Under the pieces are notes generated by a model. The model was given only the letters and a program-made list of their open reading frames with translations, was not told the DNA's origin and searched no databases. This document shows, piece after piece, positions 22,501-33,500 of a stretch of DNA of 64,000 nucleotides. Position 1 is the first letter of the stretch. Every line of letters begins with the position of its first letter. Source of the stretch: Triops longicaudatus. Taxonomy: Eukaryota; Arthropoda; Branchiopoda; Notostraca; Triopsidae. A program made the position numbers and the translations under genes. Location of the stretch: the NCBI GenBank assembly GCA_022885665.1, contig JAGQDJ010000055.1:372001-436000 (forward strand). Reading direction: 5' to 3'.

Positions 22501-25147
22501 CCTTGATCTTCGTTACTCTACCTAGCGTAATATATCGTAAGAATACGTTGTTATTTGAAATAGGTGGGCGGAGGTGTGAAGCGACTCAAAACGCCGGATG
22601 TTGGAGGATCGAGACGACCGTTTGAGAGTCCGGGCTTGCATTTTTCTCCCACTTTGTCCGTCTCAGCACAGAATACGTAAGTTTCTCCTGTTGCAAGGCA
22701 GAATCTCACTGTTACAAACACATTTAAGACAGCTATTGCGAGAAGTCGGAAGGACCCGGTTTATTAAATTTGCAAAGAAAAGCATTAAATGTAACGATCT
22801 TATTTATCATTTAAATTTACGCCACAAATAAGGCACAAGGCCTTTATAAAACATAAAAAATCACATGTCAGTTATAAACTTTCGTTGGGACATGAAACTA
22901 CCAATCTGTACGGAAGTGGGAGCTTTTCTTCTCGCCCTCACCATCTCGGTTCCTAGTTTTCTTATACTAAACTAACTAAAACTAACAAACCAACATTTTG
23001 GAGCCGAAAAGTCGTCTAGTAAGTCTTTAAATACCTGATAGGAGGAGTATTTTTATACTTTTTTTGCTAAGTTATTCCATTCGTACACTATTGAAATCAA
23101 ACAATTGCTGTTACCGATGTTAAATAGAATAAAAAAGTTTCTCTCACATGGGAGTTTTGTCACACTGAGATTTGACTGTACACAAGAACGTCGTATGTAA
23201 TGAAACCTGTTTATTGAATATTCGGCTATTGTAAGTCACAAGGATGTCTAGATGTACATAAAGTGTCCGGTACAGCAAGCTTTGAATGAGATCCTCCCGT
23301 CATTCGGGAGGGTTCTCTATCCTTCAGGAGGTTCGTTGTAGCGAGATATTTCTGCTTATAAATCGAGGTTTTGAAGTACTATTCTTTTGGGGGAAGTAGT
23401 CCATCGTCATCGGCGCGGGAGAAGTATGAGAACCGGACCAATGCTTTGGAAGTGCTGATGAAGCACAAAACTCAGAACAGGAATGTGACTTGGGTGAATG
23501 ACAACGCTAATCTGTCCGTGTGCCTCAAATATGACGTGGGTGACACGTCCAAGCCTTGGAAGTATATGCTGGAGAAGTTGCGCGATCGTGCAGCGATTTT
23601 GGATGAAGCGACCGAACGTTGGCGAACTGTTTATGAGGATGAAGCCAAAGTGTCGCCCGACGAATGGTTTCCGGTTTCCTACAGTAGCACAGTAATAAAT
23701 CAAAGTCACCCTTTTCGTTCTCTTCTAGCGGACATTTTTGGTTTGCTTTTAGGAGCCGGTAAGAGTTTTAGGACGAGTTTGCTGTGATTCCAACGGCAGA
23801 CTGAACGCAGCATCGATTTTGTTGGAAGGCGCGCGGGAAGATAGCAACGGCACTACTGTAGTGTTAGATGTGCGGCAATTGGCAGGCTATGCGTTCTTTC
23901 CTGGGCAAATTGTAGCTTTAGAAGGGATTAACCCTGAGGGTAAATGCTTCCAAGTGACTCAGTGTTTGCCGGTACCGTCTTTGGAGTCGTGTTTGCTCAG
24001 TTTGCAAATTCCGGATGGCGAAAAGCTTCAAATTGTAGCGGCTTCCGGACCGTACACTTTTTCCGATGAATTATCCTATGCTCCTTTGACGGATTTCCTG
24101 TCGTATGTAGTCCAACATCAACCGCACGTTTGCGTGCTGATGGGACCCTTTGTCGACATAAAAAATAAGATCATTGAGACCGGTGACCTGGATGTTACCT
24201 ATCATGAACTTTTCATGCAACTCATGGACAAAATTACCTCCACTCTACAAGGGTAATATAGGGAAATTTTTTGAGGTAATTCGTAAAACGGTTGACTTTA
24301 CGAGAATGATTTTGTAGGCTCAAGACCCAGGTCGTATTGGTGGCTAGCGCAAGAGACGCCCATCACGATGTAATATACCCCACGCCTCCTTATCTCTTTA
24401 CCCAATCCTTGGGGCCAAATTTCCATGTAGTGCCAGATCCCTGCGTTGTGGATATTGCCGGCCTGAAAGTGGCCGTAACTGCAACGGATGTTCTCTTCCA
24501 TTTGGGGAAAGAAGAAGTTGCAACGTAAGTTTGTTACGGACAGCAATTGTTAGTAGAAACGACCTAAACAAACGACCCTATGCTTACTACTATCTTTTAG
24601 TTACGTAATTCGAAGGAAAATTTTTCACAATAGAAACATTCATTGTTGTTCAGTGTCGTAAAGATAGGACAGGACCGTTTGCTTGGGTTATTTTTATGAG
24701 GAATATAAGTAGTATATAGCTCTGTCGTGTGTCGTAATTGTAATTATGATTTAATCAAGCCGTGTCTTTCCAGAGCACCACCTGGCTCCGATCGATTAGG
24801 CCGTCTGGCGAGTCATTTACTGATGCAGCGTACGTTTTACCCGCTTTTCCCCTCCAATGAGGAAGTTAGCCTTGATTTGCATTTCTGGGAGCAGCGTGCG
24901 TTGCTTCAAGAAAAGCCCCATGTGATTATTCTACCTTCGGATCTCAGGATGTTCATCAAGGTTAGGATTAAGTTTAGCAAGCATCAATGCAATCTTTAAT
25001 ACTTTTTGTGCATTGTTCGTTCAGGAAGTTGAGGATTGCGTTGTGGTGAATCCAGAACGGTTATGCAAAGGCAGTTCCGGCGGTTCTTTCCTAAGATTCC
25101 AAGTCGACTCATCGGAAGGTATCCAAGGCGAGATTTTACGGATTTAA
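19566..25147 (+). CDS. POLA2: DNA polymerase alpha subunit B (POLA2)
   Basis: The non-catalytic B subunit of polymerase alpha-primase, which tethers primase and the catalytic subunit and supports RNA-DNA primer synthesis at nuclear origins. Nine exons: 19566-19635, 19968-20178, 20280-20334, 22564-22676, 23397-23691, 23753-24252, 24318-24524, 24774-24960 and 25025-25147. They join in frame to 586 residues (human 598). An N-terminal helical region is followed by a Ser/Pro linker (LLDSYVSTPKR, SPTLSVSAQ). The OB domain has EPVRVLGRVCCDSNGRLN and FFPGQIVALEGINP. The inactive calcineurin-like phosphodiesterase domain has VCVLMGPF, DAHHDVIYP, TATDVLFHLG and RTFYPLFP. The protein ends in RI, as in human. 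The acceptor at 23396 is weak and was chosen on phase. The 2.2-kb intron 20335-22563 is unusually large for the gene. Confidence 0.92.
20335..22563. other. Large POLA2 intron with purine-rich blocks
   Basis: The intron contains long G/A-rich blocks on the + strand (about 20920-21250 and 21700-21950) unlike the AT-rich surroundings. It also has an 18-base direct repeat, TGACTAGATCCATACTCA, at 22219-22236 and 22378-22395. No coding exon is needed here to keep the POLA2 frame. A cryptic promoter or repeat remnant is possible but unproven. Confidence 0.4.
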
Positions 25148-25178
25148 GCGGAATGATTTCAGAACCCTTGAATTTCGT

Positions 25179-25184
25179 TTTATT
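25179..25184 (-). terminator. Candidate poly(A) signal of SEC22B
   Basis: The minus strand reads AATAAA 157 bases beyond the SEC22B stop. It lies only 32 bases past the stop of the convergent POLA2 gene, so the two transcripts would overlap at their 3' ends if this signal is used. Confidence 0.45.
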
Positions 25185-25340
25185 ATACTTTGCCAATGTA
25201 ATATGTAGAAAAATCTTCAAATGTCATTACACGAAGTAACGCAACACGGAGACAACGCTTCCCAAGTTAAATCTATGAACGTGAAGGACTGGGAGTGTGT
25301 GCTGAAAGCTATAACAGAAGGGGCGGGGAAGGAATTGACA

Positions 25341-26964
25341 TTAAAAGACCCAAAAATATAGAACGAAGACGAGAAATACAACGATACCGGCACCAATCTT
25401 GGCATAGGTTGACTGAAGGTTGAGGTAACGCGCATCTTTTTTGTATTTTTGGGAGAGAACGGAAAGGTTCTGTGCTTTGTTATCGAGTTCTGAGAGTAAG
25501 CTGCCTCGCTGTAAGACGTCGTCGATGTTCTGGACCATAATTCGTTGGACGTCTTGCAACTCGGAATTTAAATTGTTCAGGTTCCGCCGTGTCCGGGAAT
25601 CTAGGTAGGATTTCCTTGCTTTCTGGATGTACGTATCTAGAAAAAAATACAAAGATACGTACTCTCATAAGCCACTCACAATAAGACATTCAACTAACTT
25701 ACCAAATTCGATAAAGCTGTAAGGTCTCGAAACGGTGTTAACTCGGGCACCGTACTGGGAGTGAAATTCTTGCGCTAAATCTTCAAGATAAGAAAACGCT
25801 AACTTTTTGGAGTAGTTTTTGTCGCATAAGACTAAGTAACATACGTCGTTTTCGATCATATAACTGCAAAGAAACAAACAAAAATAAAAAACGTCAAAAA
25901 TTACAAAACAATAAAAAGTATAACTGACTGTATGGAATATAATACCGCTCTCAAACTACCTCGCAGTAATCAAACAGACTTCTAATTCTCACAGAGCTTT
26001 CAAGAGTGCCATGCTTTTAAGGTTGTATAATAAAATCTCACTATACGTACACACAAGGTGACAAAAATCCTATCCGTTATAGACAATTATAAAGTATGTA
26101 TTAGCCAATGTTAGGTTCAAAATGAATTATGAAGTAGTTTCACTTTCTTTTTCTATAATTTCTATTATTTCACGTTTCATGTCAAGTGTTAATGGATGCC
26201 GTTTCACACGAGCAGCCTTTTTGGGCCATTCGTTTAATGAAAAAATAAAGCACAGTCTAACTATCACAGTTTTTTTTTTATTTTCATCTATAGCACTTAT
26301 GGCCAATGGAAGTTATTTAAGCAAGATAACACCAAAGGTACTTGTTTGAGGGGTCCTACTGAAACTTGGATCTTAAAAAGCTCGGATCTTAAGTAGCGGG
26401 GTTTTGTGAAAAATAAACGTTCCCCTCTAACGCTGTTGCTTTTCATACATTAATGTATGGCAGCGCTTGTGTTCACTATATCCGAAGGAAAAAAGCACGT
26501 GTAAATTGGCAAAGGGAACCGAGTTTATATACGTTATAAGCGAAATACGTTATAAGTGAATTCGCTATAGCCGACGCTTTCCGTGTACATTTGCATAGGT
26601 GTTTCGCCGGGGACTACTGGTCTTGTACACTATAGCCCATCGTTCGTTATAACCAGCGTAGGTTATAGCGAAATTTTACTGTACTAACAACAATGAAGTT
26701 AAATCTCGAAATTCAATTTACTGGAAGAGGTAAGGTCCTGTTTCGATGGTGCATCTCGATGGACTTTGCTGTGTTAGTTTTCGGAATAGCATTTTAGCTT
26801 GGTTCTGATAGTCCAATACGCTCCTTCCCCCCTAAACACCAAACAAATCAACGAAAAACAAATAAAAATACAACAATTTGATTTCTTACTTGTTCATCTT
26901 CTTGGATTGATGCTGCTAAAGGTAAGCCATCGACAACTCGGGCAATCATAGTCATGAGAACCAT
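25341..26964 (-). CDS. SEC22B: Vesicle-trafficking R-SNARE SEC22B
   Basis: An R-SNARE for ER-Golgi transport in both directions, anchored in ER and ER-Golgi intermediate membranes. Four exons on the minus strand: 26890-26964, 26722-26831, 25703-25863 and 25341-25636. They join in frame to 213 residues (human 215). The N-terminal longin domain (about 1-120) begins MVLMTMIARVVDGLPLAAS and contains VCYLVLCDKNYSKKLAFSYL and TVSRPYSFIEF. The R-SNARE motif (about 134-190) has the central arginine in NIDDVLQRGSLL. A single C-terminal hydrophobic segment (IGAGIVVFLVFVLYFWVF) is the tail anchor, ending right at the stop. It is head-to-head with Sec16 and convergent with POLA2 (193 bp between stop codons). 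Confidence 0.95.
26359..26681. mobile_element. Pogo/Tigger-like remnant in SEC22B intron 2
   Basis: The right end, read on the minus strand, is CAGTAAAATTTCGCTATAAC, flanked by TA at 26682-26683. Internal copies of GTTATAAGCGAA-like sequence support the class. The left end near 26359 (TA then CTGAAACTTGGATC) is a weak match, so the left boundary is a guess. No transposase frame is present. The element lies in the intron 25864-26721. Confidence 0.45.
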
Positions 26965-27544
26965 TTTAAGCACTTATTCTCCAATTTCACAGAGATGACA
27001 AACTAGTTAACTTACCAGGCGCTAATTTACCTGGCTTTAAATTAGGTTGACATACAAGTGCCCGGTGATGTGGCTACTGAGTCATCGTTGTCAGCTTAAG
27101 GGGGTTCATCCCCTTCAAAGTTTAATTGTGTTTTTTTCCCACCTTCTTGGTTTCAAAAATAGTTTTTACTTCTATAATTTATTTAAAGAGGCTCTATATC
27201 TGTGGTTTGAAGAAAAAGTACGAAAAATACTCCCAGGTAGAAAAAAGTTTGTTTTTCACTGTACTTGGCAACGCCGACTTGGAGAAAACGTCAGGTGAAG
27301 CAGGTTGAAGGAAAAGTTGGAGATAAATTTTACGCCTTTTCACTTTGCCCACACGTAACTTTCCATCCTTTTAACGACTTAAACAATTATTCTTCCTATA
27401 GCTAGTGTTCTGCAAGCTTACGAGTGTTGTGAGTGGGTTTTGGTTCGGGAATTCCATGTCAGTAAGAATTCATGCAATCACAGCAGCTTCATCTTTAACT
27501 TATAGACAAAACAGGTGTTCCGGCTCTTGCCTTAGAAAGTCGAT
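26965..27544. promoter_or_regulatory. Shared bidirectional promoter region of SEC22B and Sec16
   Basis: These 580 bp separate the start codons of two divergently transcribed ER-Golgi transport genes. An AP-1-type TGAGTCA occurs at 27078-27084. GTGATGTGG near 27064 differs by one base from the XBP1-type TGACGTGG. Both could be chance. No TATA box is evident. The Sec16 start is the less certain border. Confidence 0.45.
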
Positions 27545-30500
27545 ATGTACCGGCAACAAACTAGACCAGGAGCAAGTAACGCAGTTAATTGTAGTGGCTG
27601 TGTTTTTTTTTTAAAAAAAAAATCTTGAACTTCCTTAGGTCCCCGTCCAAGTGTTCCTCCACCAACTCCGTACTATACTCCAGGCTCAGCGCCCGTTCCT
27701 AATTTCGGAGCTGTTCCATTATACGATCCGACCCATTATGCATCCCCTCAGCAAATGCCCAGCCCCTATTTTCTAAACGTAAATTGCAGAATCTCAACAA
27801 CCCGTTTTTCTTGATAATAATGTGTATTTTTCCCTTTAGGGAACGATGGCTCCTCCCCCACAGCCTTCTTTGGCGACATCGGTACCTCCCCCGACGTGGA
27901 ATAACGTTCCTGTACCGCAACAAATGGCAGTAAAGCAAGATAAAGATCCCTGGGATTGGGACCAAGGGGCATCGCAGCCTACGGCGACGAGCCACGTACC
28001 AGAAGCGAGTCAGTACTCCCAGTACGCCGGCTATGAGCAGTCACCGAATCCCCAAGACTCTTACTACGCTAATCAACAAGCTTATTACGGCTACTCGGGA
28101 CAAGACTCTGCTCAAAATAACAATGCAGCCTATAGTATTTACCAGCCACATCCTGTAATTAATACCAATGGTACCGAAGATCATTTGGAACCTGAACACC
28201 TTCCGGAGCAGTTCGTTAGTGATACGTATAATGCTAATGTACAACCAGAGGTTCCAACAACGGACGTCGAGGAAATCGCGCAAGCTTTGGATAGTGTGAA
28301 TATGAACGAACCTTACGCTGCCCCCGCACCGACAGCTGATAAGTACCTCCCAGCACAGTCTGAGGCGACCCAACCTGAACAAGACAACCCACTTAGTAGT
28401 GAATCAAGCCAAGCTGTACTGGAACCTTGGTCAAGAGTTTCAACATGGGGTTCAGGTAAAAACTAACTTTGCTGAGGTTCCTATTTCCTAAGTTCTCAAG
28501 CAAGAAAAGATCAATAGTATTAAGGAAATCATCTAAGATAAAAAAATAAATTAGCAGATAGGTAAAATACAAAAAAAGTTCAAGTTATCGTCTAAGTTAC
28601 ATCCTACCGTGCAGATTAATTGCATTTTTCTGTAGGTTGGGAAGTTGAAGAACCTGTTTTGGACGTCGAGACTACCGAGGAACATACCAGTGAAGTACCG
28701 CGAGGTTTGGGCGAACGTAGTTCATCATTAGATGGCTCATCTTTCATCGAACAACCCCAAGTTCCCCCTTCTACCTTGGTCCCGGATGTGCCAAAACCGC
28801 CCGCCAGCCCTGTACCTATATTCAATCCAGTAGCCACGCCTTCTGACCCTGTAGCGCCACGAGTGGAGAAAGCCGGTTCAGCCGAAAGGGCGAATTTCTA
28901 TATCGGTTCACGACCGCCTTCAGTAGCAGCTGGAAGTGAGCTTCTGCCTCCAGCAGATGCGCCTTTGGCGACACGGAGTCACGTACCTGGCTCGGGAGGA
29001 CCTGGTCCAAGAGTGCTGCCACCTAGCCGACCTTTAGCGTCCGCTTTGGAAGGCGAAGAACGTACAGATGCTGAAGGCATTGACGGCTTGAGTGCCATTC
29101 CAACCGCACCTTTCGCGAGACCAAAGTCCCAAACCACGCCAGCGCCGCCTCCTGGTCCCATTCCTCAGCGTCCCTCACCCGTAGCCACGCCTTTACAAAA
29201 CCGTCAACCACATGCACCCGTTGGCAGCGAATTTGGTCCCCCGAAACGGTAAATATACAATGCTGAAATTTATGATTATGTTACTCGTCATTTCCAGTAT
29301 TATCACCTTTTTGTTTATATAGCCTTTAATAATATAGTAGAATTTCATCACAACCAAGGTTGAATTATCGCGGTGTTTTTGTACAACGGTAATTATCACA
29401 GTAGACATTATCACCGTTTCACTCTACCGCATTAAACTATAAAGTACGGCATTATGGCAAGCACTTCAATGTATCGCGCTGTAGCGGTAAGATGGGTGAA
29501 GTTGGCTTTCAAGCCAGCCTATGGTGGTTCGCTTGACACGACGCCACTGCAAGTTCACCATTTTATCATATACGTCGTCAAGCTTTTTTAATAGATTTTA
29601 AATGTTATGTAAATTCATCTTATAAACGTGTCTTTCTCGTACATGTGCTACTTGCAGTGAATTATCACACTCACACGTCACCGCTTTAATAAAGCTTTTG
29701 TTTCTAACAAATAATTAGCATATTCAACAGATATTCTTGAGTCAAAATTCTCGGTGTTTAGGTATATTTTTTTTTACTATTGACCACTAAGACCCATGAG
29801 GTTTTCGTTCCTATCTACTAGCCCTTGGCATTTTAGAAGCAAGGCTTATATTTAAGTTTAGTTGTTTATTTGTTGGTGTAAGAGATAATCGATATCGCAC
29901 CATCGATAAATTGTCATCCTATTCTGTCTTAGGAAGTATTAAAAATTTAAGAAGCATCGTATAGGCAATTCCCGGCGTTACTTCATCAGTCTGAAAATAA
30001 TGAATGGTACTATCACGCTATCCAGTACCGAACACCTCCTTTTCTTACCGCCACCCATTACCCTTAACGCAAAAGGTTCAAAATCTCGCGGTAAATACAT
30101 TACCGCGATACGGTAACAAAAAATCCCTTTTACCTGCTAGCGGTAATTTTTTTTTACCGTATTCAGCCCTGATCATAACGATTATTCTGTGACAAAAAAA
30201 AATAGTGTATCCGGAGTTCTTTACATCCAACGCTTTTTCTTTGCATTTATAATAACTCGGGACCTTTAAATCCGTAAATTGTAATCGATAGTTCGTTATA
30301 ACGAGATTATACAGAAGTGTAAGTATTTTAGCATTATTAATCAGAATTAGATTAGAGATCATTTCCAAATTCACACAAAAATTGCAATAATATGATTAAT
30401 ATAGTATATCCTACGTTTTCGTGTTAAATGTTGAATAACATGGATTTTTAGAGCATGTAGTAATGAAGATTTTTATTATTTTCTAGTTATCCCAATGCAA

Positions 30501-33500
30501 GTGTTACAGGAAATGTAGCAACGCCGTCTTTGCCGCCCAGTTCGGAACGTATGGTGCCAGGCAGTGGAGGCAGTGAACCGGTCCCAACTACTGCTCCGTC
30601 GCGTGGATCACACCCGCCCACCATTCTTCCGCCACCGCCTACTACCGGCACGTTTTATCGCGAGGAAAGTCCGCCTGAACCGCGCATTGTGACAGGCTAC
30701 GCAGGCAACGACCCCGTAGTGCCTCCGCCCCCTTCAAACGTTACCAGCCCAGCGACAAGTGCTGCTGTCGGACGCCCTCCATCGGCTGATCGCAACTCGT
30801 CTCGCCCTGGCTCTGTGAAGGAAGAAACCTTAAGCCCGCCTCCTCCGCCTAGGAGCGAAACTATTGGTTCAGAACAACACCCGAGAGACAAAAGTAATTC
30901 CTTGGATTTTTATTATTATTTAACTATGTGTTTTACTTACTTTTAATTAATTACAATTATCCGAAACTTATATACTTTAATTTAAAAACAAGAAAAAAAA
31001 TCACCTGAGCGTCTTTTTTCTTTGGATTTCGCTAAATCACGTTGTTTAGGTGGCGTTGTGCCTGCCGTAGTAATGGGAAGTACTCATGTGTCCGAACCTG
31101 AGCGGATCGAAGAGTCTGAAATGGAGCAAATCGCTCGTACCGGAGAAGATACCGGCAGGAGGTACAGCGATGACAGGGAACTGGCTGACGCTGATCCTAG
31201 GAGAGGCGATGCTCGCAGCGATCGACGGGAGCGTGACCATCGGGACCGAGAAGAGGATCGACAGCGCTCTCGGCGCTATGGCGAAGAGGATTACTACCGG
31301 GACAGAAGAGACCGTGACCGAGGTGATCGATATGATCGTGATGAATACGACCGTCGGGATAAGCGCCGGGATATGCGCAGGTATGATAATCGGATCTTGG
31401 CAAAAGATTCGTGAATGTAGCCATAATAGGAGGTAGTAATCGGAAAACTTGCTTAAGTATGTGGAGGAGAAGGGAGTTTCCTCGGTGACCAGGTTGTGTT
31501 CATTTAGATGTTTCTTTTTTGTTATGAAGCATCAAAGCATGGTTGCCTGGCTGGTTGTGGATTTAATTTTGTGTTCCATACCCCCTTTTATGACCTTTTG
31601 TGTTTGTTATGCCATTTCCTTGGTTAAACATGACAGCCGAACGGATTATTATCCTGATGATGAATTCGACACGAGATCAACAGGGCGACGCTCGGTTTTC
31701 GAAGAGGATATCTCGTCCTCGGGAGGTCCTGGCAGGTCAGATTACAATTATTACTACAGGTGGGTAGAAGCGCACACGAGCACCTTTGATTTTTTGTTCG
31801 TTTTATCTCACGCTTTTTGCACTGCTTCCCTTTTTTCATTTTCTGCTTGGTCTGTGTGAGTTCTTGTGTTCCAATAGATGTTGTTCGTTAGATATAGTTC
31901 CTTCGATAAGGTAAGTTTCTGCGTAATTTTGACTCGAATTGCAGTCATTTGTGAACTTTACGGACTAATAGAGGAACGTGTGTCACAGATATAGTATTTC
32001 GTTTCATTGCTTACATTTACGAAACATAGTATACATAAAGATTTTGCAAGTATTTTCCTCTGTTGGTCCTTTGTTGCGAGGTTTGAGTGTACTTTTCAAC
32101 TGTTTCTTTATCTCTGGGATTTCTGCAGCTACGACGGTTTGTTAGTGGAATTAAGCTAATAATTCTTTTCTTACTTAATTATAGGGACGCCAGGCGCCGT
32201 GACTATGACAGAGACTTGCGTGGAAGGGAAGAACGAGATCGCTATTACCGCAGTGATCGGCCTGACGAACGCGATCGACCCTACAGGTTGGAAATTTGGT
32301 TTGTTAATACCATTTGTTTTTTTTTTTTAGTTTGCTTACCTTTGTTGTATGCAAAATTAAAAATATATAACTATAATTATCATCGCTGTTATTGACTGGG
32401 TTATTATAGTGAATTTATGTTGGTCGGATTAGGAGCTTTTTCTTTGAAGTTCGAAATGCTTTCAAAGCTATTGTTTTGTCTTGTTTTTGTATTTTTTTCA
32501 CTTTAAACGTTATGTGTTTAATCATTTAATCTTTTTTTTTTTTTCAGGTCGAGACAAGGCAGTACCTCTGAAAACCCCGAAATGTTAGACCGTAGTGGAC
32601 GAGAACGGGATCCTAGGGATTACCGTGATCCTAGAGATCCTCGTGATGCGCGTGATCCTCGCGACCCACGTTATGATGCCTACAGAGGCAAGTACGATAA
32701 ATACGACCCGCGAAGCGGATACCTTCGTCCTGGTAATTTACTACGACATTGAAATGTAAATTGAAAAAGATATTTTACCGTTGTATGTCTTTCAGGTTAC
32801 GATTATTATGGTCGTGCTGCGTATGATCAATATCGTTACCCATACGGAGCACCATATGACTATGAAGCTTACAAATATAACTACGCTTATTGGGAGCAAA
32901 TGAAGAAATCAAACCCTGTTGCGTATGCGGAGTGGTATCAAAGAACGTATGGAGCTGCGGCAGCTGCCGCTGCCGCCCAAACGCCTGGACGCTACCCAGG
33001 ACATCCTTACACATTGTCGGTGCCGGCTTCCGAACTTGATAGAGCGTCTGTGCATTCAGGACGCTCCTCGGTGAATGACGACGTTAGAAAAGAGAGGTAA
33101 TTGTATATTTTCATACATTATCTAATTGTTCCTACTTTCAAATAATTGTATGATCGAATCATAATGCCGCTTTTAGCACCTTATTGATTTTTGACTGCGT
33201 CAGTAGTTATTTACATTGTATTATGCGTCGGTTTAATTCATTTTAAATAAAAAATCATCTAATTTATTGTCCTTTTGTTTCTTTTATTTATTTCTGCTCC
33301 TTGACTTAGGTACGGCGCTGACTATAACCGTAGTAGTTTGGGTATGCAACTCGATCAAAGCACCATTTACCCTGATCCTAGTCTCATAGGGGCTGGTTAT
33401 GAGCCTAACTTGACTACGTATGTGGAAGAACCACAAGATCTGACGCCTCACAAGTTTACGTCACCTCACATCGCTGGTAAATAGAATAATAAATTTCGTA

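Noticed and set aside
23371..23396. POLA2 exon 5 starting at TACTATTC (23377)
   Set aside because: That acceptor is phase 0, but the previous exon ends in phase 2. Only the acceptor at 23396 keeps the reading frame.
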